Positions 1 through 7,140 of a DNA stretch of 55,723 nucleotides are shown piece by piece. Below the pieces are notes generated by a model that did not search any database, was not told where the DNA came from, and saw nothing but the letters and a program-made list of their open reading frames with translations. The position numbers and the translations under genes are program-made. This DNA comes from CALVNN01 sp964393975 (GTDB lineage Bacteria > Bacillota > Clostridia > Christensenellales > UBA1242). The DNA lies in the NCBI GenBank assembly GCA_964393975.1, contig CAYMVO010000007.1, positions 1-55,723 on the forward strand, read 5' to 3'. How positions within the stretch are numbered: position 1 is the first letter of the stretch; each line of letters starts with the position of its first letter.

Positions 1-450
1 GACTTAGTCCCTGTAGGTGCTACTCTCACTATATCCGTTACTGCTACTAGTGGATACACTGCAAACTGGACGGTGACGAATGGTACCACGACTGAGAGCG
101 CTAACGCTACGAGCGTGATAATTGCGGGTGACATAGTGATAACTGTGACTAGTTCGGAGCTTGCGTCTTACACAATATCATGGAGCGGATGTACGGATTG
201 CATTGTGACTGTGACGAATGGTGCGGGGGTTAATGTGGCTAACGGTGGAAAGATTGTATATGGTGACACAATAACGATTAAAGTAGACAGAAGTAATTGT
301 AACGGTGTGCTGGGTTATATTCAAAGATATATAAGCGGAGATAGTGATACGTCAACGGAGGAAGATAAGGTAACAGTTACGGTGACGGGCAATATAAATA
401 TGTATGTTGGGCACGGAATACCACAGAAAACTGAACCATTAGAACATTAA
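1..450 (+). CDS. C-terminal part of a repetitive surface protein (5' end outside the window)
   Basis: The frame is open from base 1, so the gene begins upstream and only 149 C-terminal residues are visible; the GTG at 73 is internal, not a start. The visible part holds two or more beta-rich repeats alternating 'VTATSGYTANWTVTNG', 'VIIAGDIVITVTS' and 'VNVANGGKIVYGDTITIKV'. This pattern resembles the InlB-B / Flg_new-type bacterial repeats of secreted cell-surface proteins. No LPXTG sorting motif or transmembrane segment is seen at the C-terminus, which ends in a polar stretch. A strong hairpin terminator follows. It may be the tail of another very large surface protein like the two giants further on, but that is inference. 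Confidence 0.6.
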   Translation, partial: DLVPVGATLTISVTATSGYTANWTVTNGTTTESANATSVIIAGDIVITVTSSELASYTISWSGCTDCIVTVTNGAGVNVANGGKIVYGDTITIKVDRSNCNGVLGYIQRYISGDSDTSTEEDKVTVTVTGNINMYVGHGIPQKTEPLEH

Positions 451-507
451 GCGCAAAAAAGGTTAATTTCGCCGGAAGTGATATTGCAAAAGAGAGTATA
501 CCTTTTT

Positions 508-549
508 AATACTTCGCTATGTATACTAATACATAGCGAAGTATTTTAT
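508..549 (+). terminator. Rho-independent terminator after the partial surface protein gene
   Basis: Perfect 17-bp inverted repeat (AATACTTCGCTATGTAT, loop ACTA, then its complement), flanked by T-rich sequence on the + side and by A-rich sequence on the complementary side, so it may work in both directions. Confidence 0.85.
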
Positions 550-607
550 TATGCTTTTTAAGAGGATGTGCTTTATAGAAAAATACATACTAACGCTATC
601 GCACCTG

Positions 608-780
608 TGGCATTGTGTCGCAACCGTACTACTCTGTAGTACTCTGCGCTAGTCTTGCCACATAAAAAATCCGTAGAATTCTTTATGGCTCAACAAGACA
701 AGGTGTGGTGATTTTTTAGAAAAGAGATATAGATTGGCGTAACCGCACTAGTACGTAATGTTCTGCGCTGGTGTCGACGT
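608..780. repeat. Pair of imperfect direct repeats in a gene-free stretch
   Basis: The 545-base gap from 451 to 994 holds a terminator, this repeat pair and the rpmE promoter. Copy 1 (about 617-655) and copy 2 (about 737-775) share AACCG followed by ACTA-rich sequence and then CTGCGCTRGT. Copy 1 is enclosed by the complementary hexamers GTGGCA (608-613) and TGCCAC (656-661) and contains the hairpin GTACTAC-TCT-GTAGTAC, so it could fold as an RNA. No convincing gene is seen; the open frame on the minus strand here is not supported. Confidence 0.4.
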
Positions 781-934
781 TGCTCAACATCACATAGATT
801 GTGTTAATAAGAGTGTATTCTTTGTATGGTGTTGTTTGTGGGTTTTTTTGTGAGAGGGTGAATTGATTATTGTTGCATAATTTACTTTGAGAATTAACAA
901 GAATCAATAATTTTTAAATAATGATTAAAAGTAC

Positions 935-963
935 TTGACTATGAAGGTTTTGTTTGATATAAT
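935..963 (+). promoter_or_regulatory. Sigma-A promoter of rpmE
   Basis: TTGACT (935-940), 17-bp spacer, TATAAT (958-963) with an extended -10 TG at 955-956. Located 31 bases before the rpmE start. Confidence 0.85.
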
Positions 964-994
964 ACCTTGTAGAATATTTTTAGAGGTGAGTTAG

Positions 995-1198
995 ATGAGA
1001 AAAGAAATACACCCAGATTATCATGAGGTGACCGTTGTGTGTGCTTGTGGAGAGACCTTTAAGACTGGAAGCACTTTTGGTGATGACGTTATGAAAATTG
1101 ATATTTGTAACAAGTGTCATCCTTTCGGTAGTGGTAAACACAAGATTGTGGATAGTGCTGGTAGAGTTGAGAAGTTTAATAAACGTTTAAATGGTTAA
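995..1198 (+). CDS. rpmE: 50S ribosomal protein L31 (zinc-binding type)
   Basis: This 67-residue protein starts MRKEIHPDYHEVTVVCACG, the usual L31 opening. It belongs to the 50S subunit and contributes to the bridge with the 30S head. The four cysteines C16, C18, C38 and C41 form the zinc site of the zinc-containing (C+) form. Length and the C-terminal basic tail are typical. It has a close consensus promoter 31 bases upstream and an AGAGGTGA ribosome binding site. A hairpin at 1221-1245 closes the unit before prmC, although its T-tract is weak and some read-through into prmC-prfA is likely; rpmE-prmC-prfA is a common gene order in Bacillota. Confidence 0.97.
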   Translation: MRKEIHPDYHEVTVVCACGETFKTGSTFGDDVMKIDICNKCHPFGSGKHKIVDSAGRVEKFNKRLNG

Positions 1199-1220
1199 TC
1201 TGATTTGGTTAAATTATTGT

Positions 1221-1250
1221 AATGCACGAAATATTTTCGTGCATTATTTT
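1221..1250 (+). terminator. Hairpin between rpmE and prmC, probable weak terminator or attenuator
   Basis: AATGCACGAAA-TATT-TTTCGTGCATT is an 11-bp perfect stem followed by a short ATTTTGA tail. The ATG at 1222 lies inside the stem, which argues against using it as the prmC start. Confidence 0.6.
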
Positions 1251-1269
1251 GAGTATTAAGGAAGAATGT

Positions 1270-2040
1270 ATGTTGGGATATTTAATTGAAAAAGTTGGTG
1301 AGCGAAAGGCGTATGAAATATTATCTTATTATCTAGATAAACCCATTAGCGAGATAAGGTATAAAACTAATTTTTGCATATCCAAATCTAAAGTAGATGA
1401 TATTTTGCAACACATAAGTGAAGGTAAGCCATTAAACAAGATTTTTGGATACGAGTATTTTTATGGGGAAAAGTTTTTCATAGATGAAAATGTTTTAGCC
1501 CCAAGATGTGATACTGAATGTGTTGTTGAATGTGTACTTAGGAATATAAAGGCGGGTGACTCGGTGCTAGATCTTTGTACGGGCAGTGGTTGCATAGGTA
1601 TTATGTTAGCAAAAAATGTAGATATAAATCTTACTATGAGTGATTATTCGGATAAAGCTTTAAACATTGCTAATAAAAACTTACAATATCATAAGATAAC
1701 CGCAAAATTGGTAAAGTCAAATATGTTTGATGATTTGAGCGAAAAATATGACCTCATTGTGTCAAATCCTCCTTATATTGAGACTGAGTCTATAAAGACT
1801 TTGGATGTGTCTGTTAGAGAGTTTGATCCTCTTATGGCGCTAGATGGTGGTGTGGATGGGTTAGATTTTTATAGAATTATATGTGATGAGTTTGAGAATT
1901 ATTTAAAGCCAAATGGTGTACTTGTATTAGAAATAGGGTATAATCAAGCTAAGGCAATTTGTGAGTTGTTTAGTAGATTTGATGTAAAGATTTATAAAGA
2001 TTATGGCGGTCATGATAGGGTAGCTGTGATTAGGAGGTGA
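1270..2040 (+). CDS. prmC: Peptide chain release factor N5-glutamine methyltransferase
   Basis: PrmC methylates the glutamine of the GGQ motif in release factors using S-adenosylmethionine, raising termination efficiency. The 256-residue protein has the SAM-binding loop VLDLCTGSGCIG at about 99-110 and the catalytic NPPY motif at 166-169 (context IVSNPPYIE). The helical N-terminal substrate domain is present. The start chosen is ATG 1270, preceded by AAGGAAG; an upstream in-frame ATG at 1222 would put translation initiation inside the terminator-like hairpin. The next gene encodes its substrate RF1, six bases downstream, and the prfA ribosome binding site lies in the last codons of this gene, so the two are translationally coupled. 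Confidence 0.95.
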   Translation: MLGYLIEKVGERKAYEILSYYLDKPISEIRYKTNFCISKSKVDDILQHISEGKPLNKIFGYEYFYGEKFFIDENVLAPRCDTECVVECVLRNIKAGDSVLDLCTGSGCIGIMLAKNVDINLTMSDYSDKALNIANKNLQYHKITAKLVKSNMFDDLSEKYDLIVSNPPYIETESIKTLDVSVREFDPLMALDGGVDGLDFYRIICDEFENYLKPNGVLVLEIGYNQAKAICELFSRFDVKIYKDYGGHDRVAVIRR

Positions 2041-2046
2041 ATAAAA

Positions 2047-3117
2047 ATGATTGAAAAATTGAGAGAAATAAAAGTTAAATATGATGATTTATGTGCCAAA
2101 ATTGCCGATCCTGAAATTATAAAGGATAATCAAACATGGCAAAAAATCGTAAAAGAAAAAAGTAGTCTTGATGAGTTAATGAATATATATGGGGAAATGA
2201 TTAAAGTTGAAAAGGATATCGAACTCGCCAAAGAAGAACTCAAGATCTGTGATTGTAGCGAATTAAGAGAAATGTTTGAAGACGAATTGGAATCAAATGA
2301 GTCTTTTATGGAGGAGTTGGAATCTAGGGCGAAATTAGAACTTTTACCAAAAGATGAAAATGATGAAAAAAATGTTATCATTGAGATTCGTGCGGGTGCA
2401 GGTGGTGATGAGGCAGGTATATTTGGTAAAGATTTGATGAAAATGTACATTAGATATGCTGAACGTCGTAGGTGGAAGATCGAAGTGATTAGCGATAGCG
2501 AGACTGAAGCGGGTGGCATCAAAGAGGCTACTTTTATGATAAGTGGTAAAGGTGCTTTTAAAAACCTCAAGTATGAGAGTGGTGTGCATAGGGTGCAAAG
2601 GGTACCAGAGACTGAGACTCAAGGTCGTGTACATACTTCTACTGCGACTGTAGCGGTTTTACCTGAACAAAAAGAGGTCGAGTTTGAGATTTTAGATAAA
2701 GACTTAAAGGTGGATACCTATAGGAGTAGTGGTGCTGGTGGTCAGCATGTAAACAAGACAGATAGCGCTATTCGTATCACACATTTACCTACGGGGATAG
2801 TGGTTACCTGCCAAGATGAAAGATCTCAACATAAAAACCGTGAGCGCGCAATGAGTCTTTTAAAATCAAAACTTTATGATTTGTATCAAACTGAAGCTGA
2901 TAAAGAATATGCTAATAATAGAAAAATTCAAATCGGTTCGGGTGACAGGAGTGAAAAAATAAGAACTTACAATTACCCTCAAAGCCGTATTACAGATCAT
3001 AGAATAAATTATACTAGTCACGATTTGGTGAATATGATGGATGGTGATATTCAACCTATGATTGATGAACTTATGTTGGCTGATCAACAAGCGAAACTTG
3101 GTTTGGTGCAAGATTAA
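2047..3117 (+). CDS. prfA: Peptide chain release factor 1
   Basis: RF1 reads UAA and UAG stop codons in the ribosomal A site and triggers peptide release. The 356-residue length is typical. The tripeptide anticodon is PET at 187-189, fitting the RF1 PxT pattern rather than SPF of RF2, and the catalytic GGQ is at 231-233 in the context SSGAGGQHVNKT. The ribosome binding site AGGAGGTGA overlaps the end of prmC, whose product methylates Q233. The two genes form a tight unit. A long hairpin and then a T-tailed hairpin follow. Confidence 0.98.
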   Translation: MIEKLREIKVKYDDLCAKIADPEIIKDNQTWQKIVKEKSSLDELMNIYGEMIKVEKDIELAKEELKICDCSELREMFEDELESNESFMEELESRAKLELLPKDENDEKNVIIEIRAGAGGDEAGIFGKDLMKMYIRYAERRRWKIEVISDSETEAGGIKEATFMISGKGAFKNLKYESGVHRVQRVPETETQGRVHTSTATVAVLPEQKEVEFEILDKDLKVDTYRSSGAGGQHVNKTDSAIRITHLPTGIVVTCQDERSQHKNRERAMSLLKSKLYDLYQTEADKEYANNRKIQIGSGDRSEKIRTYNYPQSRITDHRINYTSHDLVNMMDGDIQPMIDELMLADQQAKLGLVQD

Positions 3118-3171
3118 TTTGTGGGGAAATGTGGCGTAAAAAAGTTAATCTTGTAACTAATGATTTACTAT

Positions 3172-3205
3172 AAGGGCTCAAATGGTGAAAGACATTTGAG
3201 CCCTT
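3172..3205. repeat. 13-bp inverted repeat downstream of prfA
   Basis: AAGGGCTCAAATG, 8-base loop, then CATTTGAGCCCTT. The stem is perfect but has no T-tract, so it may protect the mRNA 3' end rather than terminate. The rest of the 213-base gap shows no gene. Confidence 0.6.
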
Positions 3206-3264
3206 AGGCTTTAAGTGCAGTGTTTTAATATAATGGGATAAAATACTTTTATATGATTTAAGTG

Positions 3265-3298
3265 AAAAAATTACGCATTTTAGTTGCGTAATTTTTTT
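3265..3298. terminator. Bidirectional terminator between prfA and the convergent membrane protein gene
   Basis: AAAAAATTACGCA / TGCGTAATTTTTT stem with A-tract on the left and T-tract on the right, placed between convergent genes. Confidence 0.85.
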
Positions 3299-3330
3299 AA
3301 AAAAAGAGGAATGTTGACCTCAAGATCGTT

Positions 3331-3918
3331 TTATTCCTCTATTTCTATTTCTTTGTTTTTTGCTATTGTTTGCTCGTTTGCCATATCCCTACGTATCTTA
3401 AAGTAATATACTAGCAAAGCTAAAAGCATTATTATCACAACACATGATATCACTATCATCCAAGGACTGAAGTAATTTGTATTGTTTACAACATATACTT
3501 TTTGCAAGGTGTTGGTGGTGTAACAAATATAATCATTTTTTACTTGAGTTTGCACTTTTTCAAACTTATCACCGTCAAATGTATAGATCAAATAATTTTC
3601 TTTTATAATGCCATTAATCGGTATTTTGACGGTGATAAGTTTTCTATTATCATCCACCATCCCATCCAATGAATATATTTTTTGACCATCAATAATAAAA
3701 TAGGCATCAATAATAGTTACAAGTACCATATTTTTACCAAGTTGGGCGTTTAACTTTTCATTGTATGAGTCATCGTAAATAATATTTGTGGAAATCTTAT
3801 ATCCATATCCTTGTCCGTTTGAGTCGCATAATTCTACATTAGAACCACTTGCAAAGGTTGTATTTATTCCTAATAATACACACAAACACATTGATATACA
3901 AAAAATTAGTTTTTTCAT
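3331..3918 (-). CDS. Small exported single-pass membrane protein, function unknown
   Basis: This is a 195-residue protein with an N-terminal signal peptide (basic start, then hydrophobic LIFCISMCLCVLLGI, probable cleavage after TFA) and one transmembrane segment near residues 151-172, followed by a short charged cytoplasmic tail. The extracytoplasmic part (about 125 residues) is beta-rich and without a motif I recognise; the layout suggests a surface domain on a membrane anchor. I start it at ATG 3918, six bases after AAGGAG; a GTG at 3924 sits against the ribosome binding site and is less likely. It has its own promoter, divergent from rnhB. Confidence 0.75.
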   Translation of the reverse strand: MKKLIFCISMCLCVLLGINTTFASGSNVELCDSNGQGYGYKISTNIIYDDSYNEKLNAQLGKNMVLVTIIDAYFIIDGQKIYSLDGMVDDNRKLITVKIPINGIIKENYLIYTFDGDKFEKVQTQVKNDYICYTTNTLQKVYVVNNTNYFSPWMIVISCVVIIMLLALLVYYFKIRRDMANEQTIAKNKEIEIEE

Positions 3919-3951
3919 CTTCACTCCTTAATAAAACAATCTTTTAATAGT

Positions 3952-3980
3952 ATTTTAGCACAATATTAATGATTTTACAA
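3952..3980 (-). promoter_or_regulatory. Promoter of the small membrane protein gene
   Basis: On the minus strand TTGTAA, 17-bp spacer, TAAAAT, 34 bases upstream of the ATG. It lies back to back with the rnhB promoter. Confidence 0.65.
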
Positions 3981-3998
3981 ATATATATTAAAATATTA

Positions 3999-4026
3999 TT
4001 GACAAAATTTAAAAAAAATGTAGAAT
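3999..4026 (+). promoter_or_regulatory. Promoter of rnhB
   Basis: TTGACA (3999-4004), 16-bp spacer, TAGAAT (4021-4026). Confidence 0.7.
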
Positions 4027-4043
4027 AATCTTAAGAGGGATGT

Positions 4044-4643
4044 ATGTTAATTGAGTTTGATAAACAATTTTTAGATGAGTCACATCGATTGATTGGTGGC
4101 ATTGATGAGGCGGGCAGGGGACCTTTGGCAGGTCCAGTCGTATGTGCAATGGCTATAATGCCGTTGGATGATGTGATAGATGGTGTGAATGATAGTAAAA
4201 AACTTTCACCGAAAAAGAGGGATCTTTTATATGAGAAGATTATATCAAAAGCGGTGTCTTATAGTGTGAGTATAATTGACGAGAAAGCTATCGATGAAAT
4301 AAACATTCTTAATGCGACGAAGCGCGGGATGAATGATTGTATAAAAAATTCACCCACTGCACCTGATTTGATATTGGTTGATGCAGTTAGTGGGTTACAC
4401 GCTAATGTTGAGATTATTCCTATTATAAAAGGCGACGCAAAGAGTTATAATATTGCTTGTGCTTCTATCATCGCAAAAGTGACTCGTGATAGATTGATGT
4501 TGGAGTTATCAAGAGTTTATCCTGAATATGGATTTGATAAGCATAAAGGCTATGGCACAGCACAACATATTGAAAACTTAAAAAAGTTCGGTCCGTGCAA
4601 GATTCATAGGGCAACTTTTATTAGAAATTTTATAAATAAATAA
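4044..4643 (+). CDS. rnhB: Ribonuclease HII
   Basis: RNase HII cuts the RNA strand of RNA-DNA hybrids and starts removal of single ribonucleotides in DNA. The 199-residue length is normal. The catalytic GIDEAGRGPLAGPVV motif gives D21 and E22; D113 in LVDA is the third acidic residue, and SYNIACASIIAKVTRD and the KHKGYGT segment are family hallmarks. The start ATG 4044 follows GAGGGATGT. The gene is expressed from its own promoter and is followed by the initiator tRNA on the same strand. Confidence 0.97.
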   Translation: MLIEFDKQFLDESHRLIGGIDEAGRGPLAGPVVCAMAIMPLDDVIDGVNDSKKLSPKKRDLLYEKIISKAVSYSVSIIDEKAIDEINILNATKRGMNDCIKNSPTAPDLILVDAVSGLHANVEIIPIIKGDAKSYNIACASIIAKVTRDRLMLELSRVYPEYGFDKHKGYGTAQHIENLKKFGPCKIHRATFIRNFINK

Positions 4644-4680
4644 AAACGACAAACTTTTTTTAAAAAAATCAATAAACCTA

Positions 4681-4709
4681 TTGACTTTTATTTTCTTTGT
4701 GTATATAAT
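4681..4709 (+). promoter_or_regulatory. Promoter of the initiator tRNA
   Basis: TTGACT (4681-4686), 17-bp spacer, TATAAT (4704-4709), 11 bases before the mature 5' end. Confidence 0.85.
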
Positions 4710-4720
4710 ATAAGAGTTAT

Positions 4721-4796
<76 letters not shown>

Positions 4797-4800
4797 TTAG

Positions 4801-4828
4801 GCGCACTATTTTGATGGTGTGTTTTTTT
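4801..4828 (+). terminator. Terminator of the initiator tRNA
   Basis: Short hairpin GCACTA/TGGTGTG followed by seven T residues, directly after the CCA end. Confidence 0.75.
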
Positions 4829-4855
4829 AAAATTTGGTTTAAGTTGTGAATTTTG

Positions 4856-4884
4856 TTGCGAAAATTTAGCTATTGTGCTACACT
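4856..4884 (+). promoter_or_regulatory. Promoter of lepB
   Basis: TTGCGA, 17-bp spacer, TACACT with an extended TG before the -10. Confidence 0.6.
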
Positions 4885-4906
4885 TTAATGATAAAAGGAA
4901 GTAGAA

Positions 4907-5590
4907 ATGGATAATAACGAACAATTGATAGAAATGAAAAAAAAGAGAAATAAAACTTTAACCTTTTTTGCTAATGCATTATTTATATTGATAATGATTG
5001 TTTGTGTTTGTGTTGTTGTTTATAAAGTAGTGTATGTTGAGACTTCTGTAATAGGTGCTAGTATGTTACCTACAATGAATGTTAATGGTGATGGTGATGT
5101 CGTTATGATTAATACAAAATCAAATTTTGCCAAAGGTGATATAGTCGTGATTGATACGAAAAAAGCAGATATTGAATTAAATCACACATATATTGTGAAA
5201 CGAATCGTTGCTATTCAAGGCGAAAGAGTAGATTTGAGGTTTGATGAAAATGATAAAATGTGTGTGTGGATTAATGGAAAATTGCTCACGGAAAATTATG
5301 AGACAACGCCTGCTTACAAAAACGGGAATAGTTATCCTTATGCTTATAACGCATTCAAAAAGTATTTAGAGACTAATTCAGAAGATATTGATTACAACGA
5401 ACAAGGATTGCTAATTTCAGAAAATTGTATTTTTGTGCTAGGCGATAATAGATGTAATAGCACCGATTCTACCGTGTTTGGTGAAGTGAGTAGATCTTCG
5501 GTGCTTGGTAGAGTGGATGTAATAGTGAAAAAAGGAGAGTCGAAAATTTTTACTTTTATAGGCGCAATGCTTTCTAAGGTGTTTGGTTAG
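4907..5590 (+). CDS. lepB: Signal peptidase I
   Basis: This membrane-bound serine protease removes signal peptides from exported proteins. It has 227 residues: one transmembrane helix at about 20-42, then the catalytic serine S52 in GASMLPTM and the lysine general base K98 in YIVKRIVAIQGE. The conserved LGDNRCNSTDS box lies near the C-terminal third. The single membrane anchor is typical of Gram-positive enzymes. AAAGGAAG precedes the ATG. The 3' end overlaps the convergent spo0A-like gene by 17 bases. Confidence 0.95.
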   Translation: MDNNEQLIEMKKKRNKTLTFFANALFILIMIVCVCVVVYKVVYVETSVIGASMLPTMNVNGDGDVVMINTKSNFAKGDIVVIDTKKADIELNHTYIVKRIVAIQGERVDLRFDENDKMCVWINGKLLTENYETTPAYKNGNSYPYAYNAFKKYLETNSEDIDYNEQGLLISENCIFVLGDNRCNSTDSTVFGEVSRSSVLGRVDVIVKKGESKIFTFIGAMLSKVFG

Positions 5591-6257
5591 TATCTTGTAG
5601 AAGTTTAGTGTGTAAGTGGTTTATGATTTGCTTTAAATTAGGTTCTGAATATGTTGGCATAAGTTCATTATTTGTACTATGGACTAATATTTCACGAATA
5701 TTTTGCGCGATGTTGCGAGAGGTCGTATTGTATTTATGAGTTATGCTTTGCAAAATTATTCCATAAAAATCCGCGTCTTGTTTTTGGCTTAGTTTAAATA
5801 GTGTTAAGAAATCAGCTAGCATAGTAAAACCGGAATATTTAGGACTTAGTCCGTTGTCTAATAAATATTTGCTTATTGTTAAGTGTGTTGTAAAATAGTC
5901 TTTATTTGTGAAAGTAGGTAGATTCTTTTTGATAATATTATTTTTCTTTAATTGTATTGCCGTTGTTAAGTCGTTTAGAGGTGTTGTGTAGAGACCTTCT
6001 ATTTTTGTATCTGATATTAGGATTGCATTTTTTAAAAAGCTTTTGCCTTGAGTTATCATTGCATTTACGATTATGTTATCTTTTAAGGAGTCATAATCAA
6101 GTAATAGGCAATTTGGGTGTAAGCTATAAGTCAAAGTCACAAATTTTAAGGCAGTGTACGTTTTAATGACTTCAAATTTATTTTCTTTTAAGACACTCGC
6201 TATTTGGTTTAGTCTTTTACCTTTTACCCCTAAAATTACGCTTTTGAAAAATATCAT
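5574..6257 (-). CDS. Divergent Spo0A-like response regulator
   Basis: 227 residues. Residues from about 125 on match the Spo0A C-terminal DNA-binding domain in pattern: 'LLDNGLSPKYSGFTMLADFL', then 'ITHKYNTTSRNIAQNIREIL' corresponds to the Spo0A 'IAKKYNTTPSRVERAIRHAIE' recognition helix region. The N-terminal 110 residues look like a receiver domain: the phospho-acceptor region reads LLLDYDSL, but the acidic pair normally found after the first strand is replaced by VILGVKGK. It could be the lineage's master sporulation regulator in diverged form, or a paralogue working without phosphorylation. AAAGGAG precedes ATG 6257. The end overlaps lepB by 17 bases. Confidence 0.65.
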   Translation of the reverse strand: MIFFKSVILGVKGKRLNQIASVLKENKFEVIKTYTALKFVTLTYSLHPNCLLLDYDSLKDNIIVNAMITQGKSFLKNAILISDTKIEGLYTTPLNDLTTAIQLKKNNIIKKNLPTFTNKDYFTTHLTISKYLLDNGLSPKYSGFTMLADFLTLFKLSQKQDADFYGIILQSITHKYNTTSRNIAQNIREILVHSTNNELMPTYSEPNLKQIINHLHTKLLQDTNQTP

Positions 6258-6426
6258 ATAATACTCCTTTCAACAATAGTATAACAAAATTTTTCAATAA
6301 TTACCATTTTTTTGGAAAATTTTGTTAAATTATTTTGTAAATCCCGTTTTATTCATGTTTAATTTGCATAAATTTTTTAATTTTTAATACTTGGTTTTAC
6401 TGCGAGACCTAAATTCGCATCAAAAA

Positions 6427-6452
6427 AGACTGTAAACATTTATTTACAGTCT
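6427..6452 (-). terminator. Minus-strand terminator
   Basis: AGACTGTAAA, six-base loop, TTTACAGTCT; on the minus strand it is followed by TTTTTT. It faces transcripts coming from the ATPase gene region. Apart from this hairpin, the stretch 6258-6665 shows no gene. Confidence 0.75.
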
Positions 6453-6665
6453 GGGGTAAAGTCAATATTTTGCCTTATTTTCATAAGCTTCCTCTTAATT
6501 TGTTTTGAAAAATAAGGGCAAATACTATATTTAAGGTGAAAATTAGCAATATTTTAAATGCTCAAATAGATTTTGATGATTACTAAGACACTTAAATCTT
6601 AAAAATATACTGAATGTAAAAATTTACCACGCATACGAACAAAAATAGGTGCTCAAAAAGAATGA

Positions 6666-6824
6666 AATTCTCGCCATAGGACCAAAATTAAATATTATAT
6701 AATAGATTGTATTTGCGACTCTGGAAAAGTGTTTGTTTATAAAAATGGCAGGCGCAATATAATCAATTATGATGAATTGGAACAAGAAATAATTAAAAGA
6801 TTAAAAGAGAAAGGAAAATGTTAA
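6666..6824 (+). pseudogene. Gene remnant, copy 1 (NYDELEQE... family)
   Basis: A 52-codon open segment without a start codon, ending VYKNGRRNIINYDELEQEII and then a lysine-rich tail before TAA at 6822. A second, clearly related remnant lies at 8458-8562 on the other side of the ATPase gene; both share NYDELEQE and a K/R-rich end. I do not recognise the family. It looks like the surviving 3' end of a gene brought in by a mobile element. Confidence 0.5.
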
Positions 6825-6905
6825 GGTGAATAATATAAAATTTTTGGTATAGTTAATTTACTATACCAAAAACTCAAAAAATCACTATATTTTGTTGTGG
6901 ACAAG

Positions 6906-6930
6906 TAAAAAAACCACTATATTTAGTGGT
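6906..6930 (-). terminator. Hairpin terminator after tRNA fragment A
   Basis: On the minus strand ACCACTAAATATAGTGGT followed by seven T residues. The same core recurs at 8631-8646 and 8882-8897. Confidence 0.7.
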
Positions 6931-6934
6931 CTCA

Positions 6935-6980
6935 TGGTGCAAGTGTCGGACTTCGAATCCGAAATCTATCGTTTAGGAGT
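6935..6980 (-). pseudogene. tRNA-Arg(CCU)-like 3' half, fragment A
   Basis: On the minus strand the order is CTCCTAA (anticodon loop with CCT), then a T-arm TCGGA-TTCGAAG-TCCGA (6946-6962), seven acceptor bases, discriminator and CCA (complement at 6935-6937), then a terminator. No D-arm or 5' acceptor strand precedes it, so it is truncated. Such 3' ends are typical attachment-site remnants of tRNA-targeting integrases. Confidence 0.55.
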
Positions 6981-7140
6981 AATGGGAAATTATAAAAAAT
7001 CGCAATTATTATGAAAATTATACTCAAAATTGTGTATATTTTCACTAATTTGTCTAACTTTTGCTCTCTAAATACAAAACCTTTGATATTTATGGTGCAT
7101 AAATGGTGCTTTTACAAAATTTTATGGTTTGAGTAAATTT

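Noticed and set aside
716..907. 63-codon open frame on the minus strand before rpmE
   Set aside because: It has no ribosome binding site and no recognisable protein pattern, and it covers the imperfect DNA repeat copy.
1222..1269. Upstream start for prmC
   Set aside because: The ATG lies in the stem of a perfect hairpin and has no ribosome binding site; ATG 1270 has one.
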